Shown: positions 1 through 12,091 of the stretch, piece by piece
How the letters are laid out: each line of letters begins with the position of its first letter
How positions within the stretch are numbered: the first letter of the stretch is position 1
NCBI RefSeq assembly: GCF_040807025.1
Contig: NC_090954.1
Location: 16,310,501-16,374,500 of the forward strand
Direction: 5' to 3'
From: Struthio camelus
Taxonomy: Eukaryota; Chordata; Aves; Struthioniformes; Struthionidae
Length of the DNA: 64,000 nt
The notes under the pieces: generated by a model
What the model was told of the DNA's origin: nothing
Database searches by the model: none
Seen by the model: only the letters and a program-made list of their open reading frames with translations
Translations under genes and position numbers: made by a program

Positions 1-1429
1 TTTTTATTAAATACGAAATGTCCAAATTACTTGATCGTTGTGGGTTGCATGATAAACCATTTTACAGTGCTTATTCTCCAGCATCTTATCTCCTAGCTAC
101 AGGAAGTTCGTTGATAGTGCTGCCTTCATGTTAGACAAGCAGACCAATAAGTGGATTGTTCTGTTTGCTACGTTGCGCCGAACAGTGGTTTAAAACCAAA
201 GCTCTTGCATGTTTTGTGCTGTGACAAAGTCTATTACTTTCATTTGTTGCTACATTAGAAAGCCTCTATATCAATACTGTGAATTTCCGTTAGTTTTTCT
301 TTTTTCCTTTTAACTTGTCCCTTGCAATGAGTTTAGTACATTAGCACTGTGTAACCCTCACATTCACATACGTGCTAGGTCAAGAGCGTGGAACGTTATG
401 CTAGTTGGACTTACTCTTCAAGCATTCACCAAGATCACACTGGATCCAGAAGGCATGATATAGGTGGTTTCTAATCTGAGAAAATTTTCTGAAGCAAGTC
501 AAGAGTTGTTGGTCCTGTTATTATCATATGTTCTGCTGGACATAAAAATTTTAACTCAGTATAATCTTACTCTTAATGTCTTTTGAAGTGACATAATATG
601 TAGAAGCAATTTTTTAAAATATATTTTCAGTGCCAGCATAAAATACTTTAGTAAATATTCGTTGCTGTGGTTCTAATCTCAGATGACAGAGCAAAAAAAC
701 CACAAAACATTTGCAATCACTGGATGAAAAGATAATGAGTGTATCTCTTCTTTGAACGGGACCAATGTTCTCTTAATTAGTAAAAGTTCCTCAGTTTGAT
801 TTACTTACTTACGGTAAAGAAATTTCTGCAAATATCTGAAGATGATCTCATTCAACTCCCTTTAACACAGGAAGAAAATACCATAAATGAAATAATTGTA
901 TAAAAACACATCTTTTTTTCAGTAAAAACACATCTTTTTTTCAGAATCTTTTTTTCAGTGTTCTGGGCCTTGGAAAAGACAAATGCTTTCTTTACAAATT
1001 TTTATAGAAAAAAGTATGTAAAGAAATTGAACAATAAACATGTTTCTAATGATAATCAAAGGATAAAAAAGTTAAGTTGAAACGATTTTCTGTCGCTTGT
1101 GATCTTAGCTGCTCTTGTTCGTAATGGGTTGCAGGTTTGTGAGGGTATCTCAGACTCTGTCTATGTTTTTGTTGATGTGGTCTTACAGGGCGTGATTCAA
1201 TTGTAGTTTGCAAGTGATTTTGGCCGGTATATTCATTGCAGATATGTATTCATCACCCCAGAAGGAAAAACTATACTACTAGAAGACGGATGAGAGGAAT
1301 ATATTCTAACTTTCTGTTGCAGTTCTTCTACTGTTGATGCAAAACACAATTTTGAGAGCTATCAGTCCCCAAATGGCAGCAGTCTTATTCTGCATCTGGA
1401 TGTATGAGTGCTTCTTGCCTCAGTCCCAG
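1..1429. other. AT-rich non-coding stretch
   Basis: No frame on either strand holds a convincing coding run and no repeat family is recognised. The only local structure is the 22-bp tandem duplication at 901-958, listed separately. It is probably intronic or intergenic. Confidence 0.6.
901..958. repeat. 22-bp tandem duplication plus partial third copy
   Basis: A 22-bp unit that ends in a T-tract followed by CAG occurs at 901-922 and again, identically, at 923-944. A partial third copy (the T-tract and CAG part) follows at 945-958. Each copy ends with a pyrimidine tract and AG, so each resembles a splice acceptor, but no open exon follows. Perfect identity suggests a recent slippage event. 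Confidence 0.85.
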
Positions 1430-1650
1430 CTGTAGCCTCTGTGCTGAATGCCTTCAAAGTGGGAGGCGATGTGACACCCGCCTCCAGCTTTGGATCCCCT
1501 CCCAGAACATAACCGGGTGGGGCCAAAGCACAAGCGGCTTCCTTTCCTGAGCGTGGCGGGGCGCAGGGATGGGGCTTGTCTGCTCCCGGCGCTGTAGGAA
1601 GGCAGAGCTTGCAGGCCCACCCTAGTTTGCGTATGCTGTGTTGGGCGTAT
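1430..1650. other. Small isolated GC/CpG-rich patch
   Basis: About 220 bp with many CpGs and G/C runs stands out from AT-rich flanks. Overlapping short minus-strand ORFs pass through it, but open frames are expected where stop codons are rare through base composition. I recognise no protein or repeat. It could be a minor CpG-island promoter or enhancer, or the relic of a GC-rich insertion. Confidence 0.4.
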
Positions 1651-2755
1651 ACAAGTAGCTGCCCCATCTGTAGTCATGTTTATTTGTTTTAGAGAATTCA
1701 ACTGGCATTAATTTACAAATATGAGGAAGGGTTGCCATCTACAATTATTAATTAGTATGCACATCTGCTGAGAAGGTGTTTCCATAAGCCTGTCTTAAGT
1801 ATTTTATTGTTGTTGTTTTTTTCATTTGAGGGGGATCAATGCTAATTTTCAGTGTTTACCAGCAATCATAGATGACTTGCAGTTAAAAAGCCATCAGCTC
1901 TGTCACATTTTTCAGCGAACAGAATCCCTTTCCAGATGGCCCTTCATTTGGATAATGGACAGCCTAAGGGGATAAAAATGTCACCTGTTGTAGCTAGTCA
2001 ACAGTATTAATAAAAACAGAAGAATAGACCATTCATAAAACGGGCAGCAGCCCAAAAATAATTTATGAATTGTATAGAGAATCTTTTGGGTAGCAATCTT
2101 GCTTTAAGAATTCACAGACCTCCTCAAATCTGGTCATTATTGCCTTTGCGCTAGCTGTTACCTTGCTGTTTAATCATGAATGAATCCAGCGTTTCTTAAT
2201 GTATTTCCTGACAGAAGGGAAAAATATAGGAATGAGTTGTGATTATGATGACAAAAAAATCCTGATTACAAATAGGTGAACAGTATATTTCTTGGCTTAT
2301 TGTCTCTTCCAGAAAAGAAAATTGGAAATTATTTCAGGTTTAACGAAACATTGAGGTTGATTCAAAACACTGGAATTAATTAGTTTATTTTCTTTTTTTT
2401 TTTGGCTGGTTTATAGACTTTGTAAAAGTTGAAGGTAATTGAGTGATAAGGCAAATAAAATTATTTGCTTTAAAATCATTTATTTTTGAAAAATGTTGGA
2501 AAAAATGAAAATTTTAAAGTCTCTTATATAAAAAGCATGTTCTTTTTTAAATTTGAGGGGCCTCTGACTTAGTGAAACATTCTGGTATGGTGTAATAAGC
2601 TTCTTTTTGCCAAATGGATGTTTTATCTGAGAATACTTGTCCAGCAATTTTGGCAGTCAAGGCTATCTTGTGGGAAAAATTGTAGCTGGGAATGCAGAAA
2701 ACAAATCTTTCAGAGTTTTCTGATAACTAGAACTAAATGTAGTAGAGAATGCCCA
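1651..2755. other. AT-rich non-coding stretch
   Basis: Contains homopolymer T and A runs and no supported gene or recognised repeat. The part around 1870-2200 is less simple in sequence, with several TAAT-type words, and could hold a conserved non-coding element, but conservation cannot be judged from one sequence. Confidence 0.5.
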
Positions 2756-2955
2756 AGATGTCCGTGTGAGCAGCGCCGAAAGGGGCATCTCCCACAGAGA
2801 GCTGTGCGAATCTTTGAGTTCTTGTCGCAGATTCCCGGCCGGAGGCTGCTGCATCCCGCGCTGCTCACGGGAGGAGCCCAGAGAGCCCAGCCGCTGCCGC
2901 CTTGCGCAGAAGCTAGGTCGGGGGGCTGAGCATCGCCGAGTGCGCCCCATAAAGG
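2756..2955. other. Second small CpG-rich patch
   Basis: About 200 bp with roughly ten or more CpGs lies about 110 bp upstream of the GA tract and TG/CG microsatellite. Short ORFs on both strands are composition shadows. A sequence reading CCCATAAAGG sits near its right edge, but I see no convincing TATA/initiator arrangement. It may be a small CpG-island regulatory element. Confidence 0.4.
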
Positions 2956-3060
2956 CGTCAGCTGGCAATGGGAGGAATAAAGCATCTCACAAACAGTTCA
3001 GGTTAAGAGGGTTATTGGAGCACAATTTAGAAAACGTACGGAACCGATCTTTTAGTTAAG

Positions 3061-3088
3061 AGGAGGAGAGAGAGAGAAAGAGAGAGAA

Positions 3089-3090
<2 letters not shown>
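3061..3090. repeat. GA-rich purine tract next to the TG microsatellite
   Basis: A run made almost only of G and A (AGAG/GAAAG words) directly abuts the alternating TG/CG tract. Homopurine stretches of this kind can form triplex (H-DNA). The abrupt switch to alternating sequence at 3091 is visible directly. Confidence 0.85.
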
Positions 3091-3130
<40 letters not shown>

Positions 3131-3218
3131 CGTGTGTGTGTGTGTGCGTGTGTGTGTGTGTGTGTGCGTGCGTGTGTGTGTGTGTGTGTGTGTGCGTGTG
3201 TGTGTGCGTGTGTGTGTG

Positions 3219-3250
<32 letters not shown>

Positions 3251-3371
3251 CGTGTGTGTGTGTGCGTGCGTGTGTGTGCGTGCGTGCGTGTGTGTGTGTG
3301 TGTGTGCGTGTGCGTGCGTGTGTGTGTGCGTGCGTGTGTGTGTGCGTGCGTGTGTGTGTGCGTGTGTGTGT
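3091..3371. repeat. Compound (TG)n/(CG) microsatellite, 281 bp
   Basis: The tract is an uninterrupted purine/pyrimidine alternation built from TG dinucleotides with CG steps at irregular spacing (words such as TGCGTGCG). Alternating TG and especially CG steps favour left-handed Z-DNA. All ORFs reported through it (Cys/Val on plus, Thr/His on minus) are translations of the repeat, not genes. Its length may be unstable or mis-assembled. Confidence 0.97.
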
Positions 3372-6300
3372 AAGGCGGGTGCAGCTGCACAGATCCAGGT
3401 AGAAGTGAAATGTCGGATGTGACTGAATCACTGCCTATGCCAGCCACCCTGGAGAGTGGGGTGGTGGGTTCTGAGTTCTCTGTCCATTTTCAGAACATTT
3501 TCCATGAAATAACCATTCTTTTCCTCACCTGCTCTCTTAATGATGTCTCACATGAAAGCAAAAGTTAGTTTAGTCATAATCTATCTCTTCTTTAGAAGCT
3601 GAAGGCACTCATTGGCAAGCAGATGGTGTGCACATAGGAAAACAAACAAGTAACTGTCTTGCAAAGCTCTCACCTTGAAGGAATACACTGGAGCAGACAG
3701 AAGGAATTGATTCCTTATTCCACTTTTATGTATTTATAATCTCATGGAAATTTGGATGTTGATCCCCTGTCTTCCCATCCGGAGAGCTCACTGGACACTC
3801 TGTTACATGTTTTCTATTTATTTTTTCCTCTCAGTGCAGGAATTCATTCAGACTAGGCATCAAACTTTGGACTAAGGTACTCAACCAGCCTATATAGTAG
3901 GAAGAAAAAGGCATATTTTTGTGCAATAAGAGCACTGATTTCCAGGGCATATCCTTCTGCAGAGAAAAAACATATTTTAGTGAATTGTTCTTCACTTTTA
4001 ATTCCCATTCTTAACTCAAGAAGTAGATCTTGACTGCATAACAGATAACATAGAATTAACTTCCATTCGTAAGCACTGATATTTTAAAAATAAAAAAACT
4101 TATTTGTTCTGTGCAAAGAATTTTTACTAATTAGTAGTGGCTTTCAAAGGACTGTTTTGGGGTACTCAGCACTGTTCCCTTGAAGGAGCTAAATTTGGTA
4201 CCCTAAATAAACAGTCACTCTTGAAAGATCTTATTGGCAGTCTTGTGAAAATATATGGAACATGTGTAAAGTAATGAAATCAATGGAGTTACTCAGTGGT
4301 GTCCTAGAGTAGCTTAAGGAACGTTGTATTCTCATCAGTAGTAGTACCTACAGTTGCCAACAGCTTCATGTGCAGTAAGTTCTGTTTTTCTGTAAAAGTT
4401 AAAGCATGTTAATTGAAAGTCGTCTTTGCAGGTGAACAAGCGCTGAACATCTTGTGGGAGATAACCCACCAACCATCTGGATAAGAAAGTATTTTTCTTT
4501 GATATTTAATGACCCTTGGTTAATGCAGAAGCACCATTTATCGGCTTCAGGGAGATAAGTAATTAGCTTTTTGTAGGTAGGAGGTAGATTAGGTTAATGT
4601 AAACTCTTGAGTGGTAAATGAAAAAACAGGTTGGAAGTCCTCAGAGCAGTGAAAATTGTTTGAAGCAGTGTTCTCAGAAAAGAGGAGGAGAAGACAAGCT
4701 AAGAGTTCCTGGTGGAATTAAAACGTATTTTGGAGTCATGGATAATTGTCTTATAACTTGCTTTTGGAGCAGTGGCCACATATAGATTGAGACTTATCAG
4801 TGGAGCTGGTTTTATTTTTCTGACTGCTTTTCCATGTATTGTTTGAACTTACTGCAGATTAGGCAGTTTATTTTCATGGTAGATCCATCTTTCTTCCAAT
4901 AGCAGATGAGTTTGAAAATACAAAGCTAAGTCAGCTTTACAACGTGATTAAATTAACCTAGTAAAACTAAGTACTGTCATTACAACAAGCTGACAGTTCA
5001 ATTCACCACTTCCTTCCTTCTGTGCCACTTCCAGCCAGGAAAGCACAGGTGGCTGTCTCCCACAGGAATTGCCGCTGGAAAGCCTCCTCACTTCTTCAGG
5101 GTCCCTGTTGCCATTGCTCTTATTCACTCTTCATATGGAGTTCTAGCTAGCAGCCATGTATGTAAGATCATTACGGGGTCCAAAGAAAGACATGTTTGTC
5201 ATCTTTTATTAATTTTGAGCTTACACTGGGTAGTGATGTTCCATGCACTATGTGCTGGCTAATAATAAAAAAGGCTTCAATTTCCTAGAAGTCATTCACT
5301 CAGTGGTAATAGGAGCATTTAGTGAGGTTCTGCAATCATAGCCACAACCAGCGTATTTGTAGTTAGAAGCTTTCTGATGTTTGCTCCAAACATTTTCTTT
5401 GTGGCCTGTGTTCCTCCCTCTTCCCCAGGTTCAGCAAGTTCTCTTTAAAATAGTAATTTCACACCATGGCAAAATACAAAATCTTTCAGGGCTTCTAACT
5501 CAATAACCACTACAGAGGGTGATTTTCAAGTCCCTCTGAAAATGTCAATGTTTGCTTGCCTGCAGATTGCAAAGGAAGGATCAGCTTGCAGTCATTCTGC
5601 AGTCACATTACACAGTAACAGACACTAAGCGGTGCAAAAGTTAACTTCATAAACCTGTTGAAAGAGAGAAGTTTGAAAAGAAAACTTTGAGTCTCGGTCC
5701 AGAAGCAGTGAGCAAGAGGGAGAGTGATGGGGTTTAATGTTACTGGAAGAATTCCAAGAGTCTGAATTCCGTGGGAGAGGCAGAAACTAAATGCGAGAAA
5801 GGAGCAGGCATGGGACAGAGGGCCCAGTGAGTCTGGAAGAGGCTCAGTTTAGAGCTTGGTGGTTCTACGAGAAATTGCTCTTGACGATACTTAACCTGTG
5901 GCATCATTCTTTGGTTTTTCTTTCTGTGTATGTTTGAGCAGCAGAAAAGAACATTTCCATTCTTTCTGGGGAGTTATATGACTGGGATACGTACCTAGCT
6001 TTGTGTTACTGGACGGGTGGTTAGAGGCGGGTAGCTTTTATTTATTAAATAGGAATATAAGAAATTTGCTTTTATTTAAAAATTATAGAATAACAAAATT
6101 GCTATTTGCTACCTGTGGAAGCAGCAAATAGAATCTTCAACTTTAAACTTTTTATAGGGAATTTTGCAGGAATATACGTATAGAAAATTGCAGAGAAAAT
6201 TACATAAAAGAAATACAAACTTCCAGAGAATCTCCCGATTCCGTTTAAGTAAATGGTGTTCTGGCAGAATTTCAGTCAGGCCAGCTTTTATTGTTTATCT

Positions 6301-7710
6301 ATGAGACAGATAGTTTGGTTGTCAAAAAAGCAAACACTCTGAATTTTTCCTTAAATATTATGTCCCATCAAGTGTCCTGTATCAGGTATTATGTCCAGTG
6401 CACTGCTTTTTCCTGTTATTTTGAGTACCTTCCTTATCTGTGTCTGATATAAAGGAATCATAAAAACAAAATCCCTTGCAGAGTATTACAAGGCTGTTTC
6501 TGCTCTCTGCCGTAGATTTTCTCTCTCAGACCAGAGTACTGTGAAAATAAGTAAATTTAATACAAAATCTATGTAAGAATGTGATAGATGAAATTTGGGT
6601 CTCATTATCTGAGTGTCAAAGCACCAGTCATTTTCTCCAAGGTGGGATTTCCTGCCATGTGTGTTTAGAAAGCCAACGCTATTTCCAAAGAGATTATTTT
6701 CACGTTTACCATTATTGTTCAATATTTAGCCATATTTCAGTCTTGGGTCATCAGTGAGAGTCCATAAAATATTTAAAAAGAAGCAGTGAGTTAAAAATTC
6801 CGCTCCACTCCTCCAGCATTTCCCTGGAGTTTAGGTGTGCATTTGCTGCACAGATGGTGCAGCAGCAATATCACACAGTGCTGTCAGATCCCTGATATAC
6901 GTGGTGCAACACCATGAGTGCAAGATAAATGAAAGCCTGAGCTTCACATTTCCCAGTGTTTTAGGGATTAATTCTACTTTTTATTGATCCGCCGATGCCT
7001 CCTGGAAAACTTCAAAAAAAATCTCTCTGTGAGGAGATAATTCTACATCTGTGTTGTACTGGATGGTGTCTTAGTTTTCTTTAATCATTTTTCACTACTA
7101 TTGACATTTCTCTGAATTTGTGTAATTTTTTTATCCTGAGGAGTTCATCAGCCATTGAGTCTGATTCCGTCAGATGCTGAGGTTTGTGAGGTCAAAGGCT
7201 TCCACAGTTTATCCCTGCTACTATAAAGCCGTGGTTCACGTGCTTGAATTTATAAGGCCTCATATAATCTTCAAATTAAATTTTGGAGGTTTTGTTAGAT
7301 TGCCCATATTTTTTAGAAGGCTCGTATATATATGCTTATTGTGTCTGCATATATGTTACAGATAAACATTAATCATTCGGTACACAGGGTATTGCTCCAA
7401 GGCTAACAGAGACGTATTGAATGGCTACAATTAATGGGTTAAGCTTTGCACTCCTCCAAATAAGTAATGTAGAGGAACTATCTGAATTTTTCTGCAGTAC
7501 AAAATGAACCTTGGGGCCTCTTCATACAACTCCCGAGGCTTTCTATGAATTATTTCAGTACTGGCTGGTCAGTGTTGTTATTTTATTTTTTGTGTTACAG
7601 TAGTTTCTAAAAGCATCTTTGTATATTTGTAGTGAGAGGCCCTCACCTTACGAAGGATTTGAAGTTAAACGGGCATGGAGTGGAAAGAGAAGTTACTTTC
7701 TCTGCTGTGC
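3372..7710. other. Gene-free AT-rich stretch
   Basis: No coding region, RNA gene or recognised transposon is supported. Short ORFs here (for example the 78-codon minus-strand one at 6486-6722) have no splice context or recognisable motif. Several non-repetitive sub-segments, for example around 4490-4600 and 5190-5340, could be conserved non-coding elements; comparison with another genome would be needed to tell. Confidence 0.55.
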
Positions 7711-7840
7711 CAATAGGCAACTGAGTTGCAGAAAATAGGTAATTTGTCCAAGTTACACAGTGAATCTATAGTTGGTCTGTCAATTGACTACTAATCTGCA
7801 AAGTCAGAGGGCAGTGCCTTAAGTCATTTCTTCTCTTCTA
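7711..7840 (-). repeat. Probable MIR-like SINE relic (reverse orientation)
   Basis: The run from about 7711 reads like the reverse complement of a MIR/CORE-SINE. An 'aaactgag..cagaga'-type segment is followed by 'ttgtccaagttacacagtga', which corresponds to the familiar 'ttgcccaaggtcacacag' stretch of MIR-type elements, and then by a 'ctg..actctaaagtc..agtgcctt'-like tail. The match is imperfect and made from memory of the consensus. MIR-type elements are old and shared across amniotes. Confidence 0.5.
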
Positions 7841-10800
7841 CTTCATGTATATATAGGTACTCATTATGTGCAGTCACCCTACTGACATGAAACCTTTGGT
7901 ACTGAGAGATTACAAAGGTAAGGCAGCCACAGATGAGGCTAGCAATAGGCCTTCTCCAGGTCAGGAGACCATTGCTTGACTCTTGCACATTTTAAAAACT
8001 GCATGTAGTATTCTGCTTCTATTACAAGATGAAACATCTGATTACAGCAGGTTATCTGAGGTGATGTCAAATCATGTGGGGTAAAAATAGAAGTTTTGTT
8101 CGTGCCAGATCCTGGAAATAGTAGAGTCCCATGGGCTGGTGCTCCGCCAGCAGTCACAAAATTCTAAGTTATAGTAAGTGTGGGTTGTGGAGTCTGTGTG
8201 ATTTTGCGAGAAGGCAAAGTGAGATTTTGTAAGACCTCAGTGAAGAAGTGATACTGCACTATTTCCAGCCTAGCGTATTGTAATACCACATATATTTGCA
8301 ATGTGCAGTATTCCCTAGTAGATTGCTGGAGGATGGTGTTCAGCATGCCAGATGACAGTGGCATGACAACAGACACAGTGGCAAAGTTAAAAGCAAAGCA
8401 GAAGGTGGTGGAGGAAAGAAATGTCTTGACTTTGCATCAGCGAGAAGGCAGTGCCGCTGGATCAATGCTCAAAACTGGATCGATGTCCAAATTTTTGTCC
8501 CTTATTTTTGCCAGCAATCTCAGGTCTCTGATAACAGCGATGGCTTATTTCTGGGACAGTGGTATCAATTCCTCCTACCTCCTCTCCCCTGAATTTCAGC
8601 ACCGCTCCTCTGTCAGACATTCCTTCTCCACTGCTGGGAAGCCTCAGCTGTTCATGTAGCAGCTACAGGGTAACTTCATACGCTAAAGTAACCCAAAAGC
8701 AAAGTTCCTTTACCTTAAAATGTGATACTGTTAGGCAACTATAGAACAAATTGATGAGGTACCTCAGAGAGGGACAAGGTAGGTAATTGGGGGTCAGGAT
8801 TGCTACATTTATCTTCGGCTGAACTGTCTGACCCTTCAATTAAAGTAAGGAAATAAAAATGCTATTCAAAGATCAACAGGTACATGGAATCCCTAAAATC
8901 ACCAGCTCAGACTGGCATTCTGCGGGTCTGCACTTCACTTTCTCATAGACCTTTTGGTGCACATCATATAGCTAACAGTTTGAAAGAGAACATCATGAAA
9001 ATCCAGTGTACGTACAGTAGTGATGCTTCATCCAGGCATGAGAGAATATAATAAAATGACCATTTATGCATGAACTCACAATTACGTACAATGTTTATTT
9101 TTATCCAAAGATATCAAAGATGTTTTCATATCTGAGCCTTTTTTCCTTCTTATTCAAATTGGCTTTAGCAGAACAAGATGATTATGAGGCCCATTAATCT
9201 TCATTTTTCACACTGAGATTCATTTTACAGAACTGGAAGCTACAGGAGTGGAACCATCCACCTCTGTCTGCCACTAGAATATCTAAATGTAATGCAGATT
9301 GAAAATTAAATGCAAGAGACAACATAGCCATTCTAATAGCTCAGTAATTTCTAAGTAAATAGGCTGATGGAACTAAAAAAACTTGTTTTCCCAATAACAC
9401 AAGTTAGTAATATTTGCATTAAAAAGTCTCACATTGATTAGGATTTTCTAAAGCTTTATACTTAACGCCTCCAATCTTCTAAGTATATATGAAGTAGAAC
9501 TGATACTCAGTCTACTGTCTTGAATCCTGTTTAGCCACTTAGAACAGGTTGTAAATTGTAGCAGATTGGGATGGCAGTATTTCAGCCCTTTGTATGGCAA
9601 TATCTAAAGGGCAAGGCAATGGAGAATTTGGCTCAGTATGTTGACGAAACATTCATTTTTCTTGACTCAATATATAACCTCCATGAAGTTCAGTAGTGTA
9701 ACATTCAACGTTGTAATATTTTAAGACTCTTGGGACTCTCTTTTACTTGGTTGATATCAATTATTCTCTAAGAAAATACACAAGAATGTTAGTTCTGCTA
9801 ACATTTTTACAGGAAAATAAAAAGTATCATTTTCACCTATCACTACTGAAAGGTTTTTATTTTTCAGTGGGTATAGAATAAGAGGAAAATTTTTGTTTTG
9901 AAGGTTACCTGTATACCTTCCTAAAACTCAGTGAAAACTTTTTTGCATCTTTTAACTTGCATTTCTAATATGAAGTTTGCACATCCCAGAAACACAAAAT
10001 ACAAAAATTGCTCACTTTCACCTAGATTCAGATCAAGTCGTCTAAACCCATCAATTTCGTCTGACGTTGGTGGAAAAGCAATCCAAGGTATATTTAAAAT
10101 GTGGCATTTTCACAAAAGGGTTTGGCAACCACTTCACACAATTTCAGGTCGTTTGTAAATTCAGACGAATTTTTAGAGGTGTTAATTCTTTTTATATAAA
10201 CATTAAGGGATGAACTATGAGCATTTCACACACTTTTAGCCATGAATAATCTGTTAGCAATTAGTAGGTATCTTCAGTAGGAACTTTGTGTCTTTTGCTT
10301 TGATTAGGGAAGCATTAACATACTTAACTCACGTGCATGCCCGTGAGACCTTTGGACATGTCAGCAGCTTTCAGAGTTGACTCTCCTGTTGGATGATGGC
10401 AAAAGTGGGTTTGAGACGTGTTTGAGTGCTTCCGTGCCTTTCTTTCAGCAAGATCCCAGAGGAGGTGCTGGGTAATTGCTCATTCACTCTGAGAGCTCTC
10501 TCTTCATTATAAAATAAATAAATGAATAAAAGTGAAAAAGGAAATTGCATCATTTGCTAAGAAGTAGACTAGATGTTACTTCGTAATTGTTCAATATTAA
10601 AAAGGGTGAAGTAAATCCTGTGCTCTTAACCATGCAAACACAGAAAAAAAGAAATTAATGTATCTTCTCTACCTGTACGCTAGAGAGCATGTCTTTCATC
10701 TACTTATCTACCTCCTAGGTAAGGATCTTCCACTCTGTAAAGCGTTTCAATAATTACCATTGAATTTAGTGGAAAAAAGAAAAAAAGCTGGAACAAAATC

Positions 10801-12041
10801 CATATGCCGTTTTCTAAATTATGAACTGTTGTGCTACAGTCTTCTTTCTATAAATTGGTTTATCCATGAGAGGTTTTTGGACATGGCAATTATATTATGA
10901 TATAAATTTGAGGAATGTATAAATGCCAGTTAAGATGGGCACGGGCACACTACCCAAGTCTAATGGCAATTTTATTGTTGATTTACTTGGCTTACTCCAA
11001 TAGAGTAGCCAGGACTAATAGCTCTCTGACATATTCTGTAATGGGGTACTTTGGCCATTTAAATCTGAAAGGGGAAGTGTCAGAAGCAAGGCTGCCTTTG
11101 CAACGAAGACTCCAGGGAAAGCAGAGGAAATGCTAAGGGAGAACTAACGGACCATTTGGTGTCTAGAAAAGGGAAAACTACAGGGTCCTACTATTGTTCT
11201 GTTTAAGACTGCGTCAAGAGCCTTGTTGTGAAGTAGATGTGGCAGGGTGCCTCAGGATCTCTTGTCAAGCCAATCAGGGCAAGTTTTGGAAGAGAGAGCA
11301 GGATATAATTTGCTGCTTTTCTAAAAAAAAAAAGAAGATGTGAAAGAGAGGAGCAATTGTCTGCCGGGCTGCCTGGCTGAGGAACAGACATGAGGACTCT
11401 ACAGGTGCACAGGAGTGTAGAAAAAAATGTCATGTTCGCAGTGTTGCCTGACAGCAGAAACAAAGGTATTGGACTGAAGATTTTGTTCTGGACAAGGTTG
11501 GATGGAAACATTTTAAAAGCCCACTAGATAAGCCCACTCAGGGCTGTAGCCTGCTTCATGATCCATGATGCAAATAGAAACTTTGCTTCACTATTCTTTT
11601 GGACTAGAACTACAGAGTTGAATTAAATTTGAGGTCTGTTTTGTCTCAGGCCCTTTAGTGTTTTGATATTTTAAAATTTTATTTTTCCACTTTCTTATTA
11701 TCACATTTTCTGCTACTGGCTTTCTCATTTGAAAATGTAGACGAAGTTTTTGCCTGCTAAGAATAGCGTGTTTTTTCCTCAATGTTAGATTAGAGAGCGT
11801 GCTCTTCAGTGAAATTTGACCAACACAGGCTGTCTCCTGCGCAGAAAGGACTGGGGTTCTGCACTGGTCTAGGAATCTAATCTCAGTTGGAGATTAAAGC
11901 CTACACAGATAAACAAAAGCTAGCTGAGAAACAAGAACGCTTCTGTATTTCCACAGTGTTCATTGAATAGTATATTGGTGTCAGGATAACATTGGATAAA
12001 AAGGAGATTTAGGATAACTTACTGAGGATTTGGAAGACACA
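7841..12041. other. Gene-free stretch
   Basis: The longest open frame is 118 codons on the plus strand (8303-8659). It has no recognisable domain, no flanking splice pair and ordinary AT-rich composition, so I do not call a gene. The rest is AT-rich non-coding DNA with no recognised repeat. Confidence 0.55.
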
Positions 12042-12091
12042 ATGACAGGACGTTCAGACAGAAAAAATGACAGGACGTTCAGATAGAAAAC
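12042..12091. repeat. 25-bp tandem duplication
   Basis: Two adjacent 25-bp copies, 12042-12066 and 12067-12091, share the core ATGACAGGACGTTCAGA and differ at a C/T inside the unit and at the last base. This is a simple slippage-type duplication. Confidence 0.85.

Noticed and set aside
3027..3447. Five long ORFs of Cys/Val or Thr/His repeats
   Set aside because: They are six-frame translations of the TG/CG microsatellite.
8303..8659. 118-codon plus-strand ORF
   Set aside because: No recognised motif, no splice context; the length is within chance expectation for this window.
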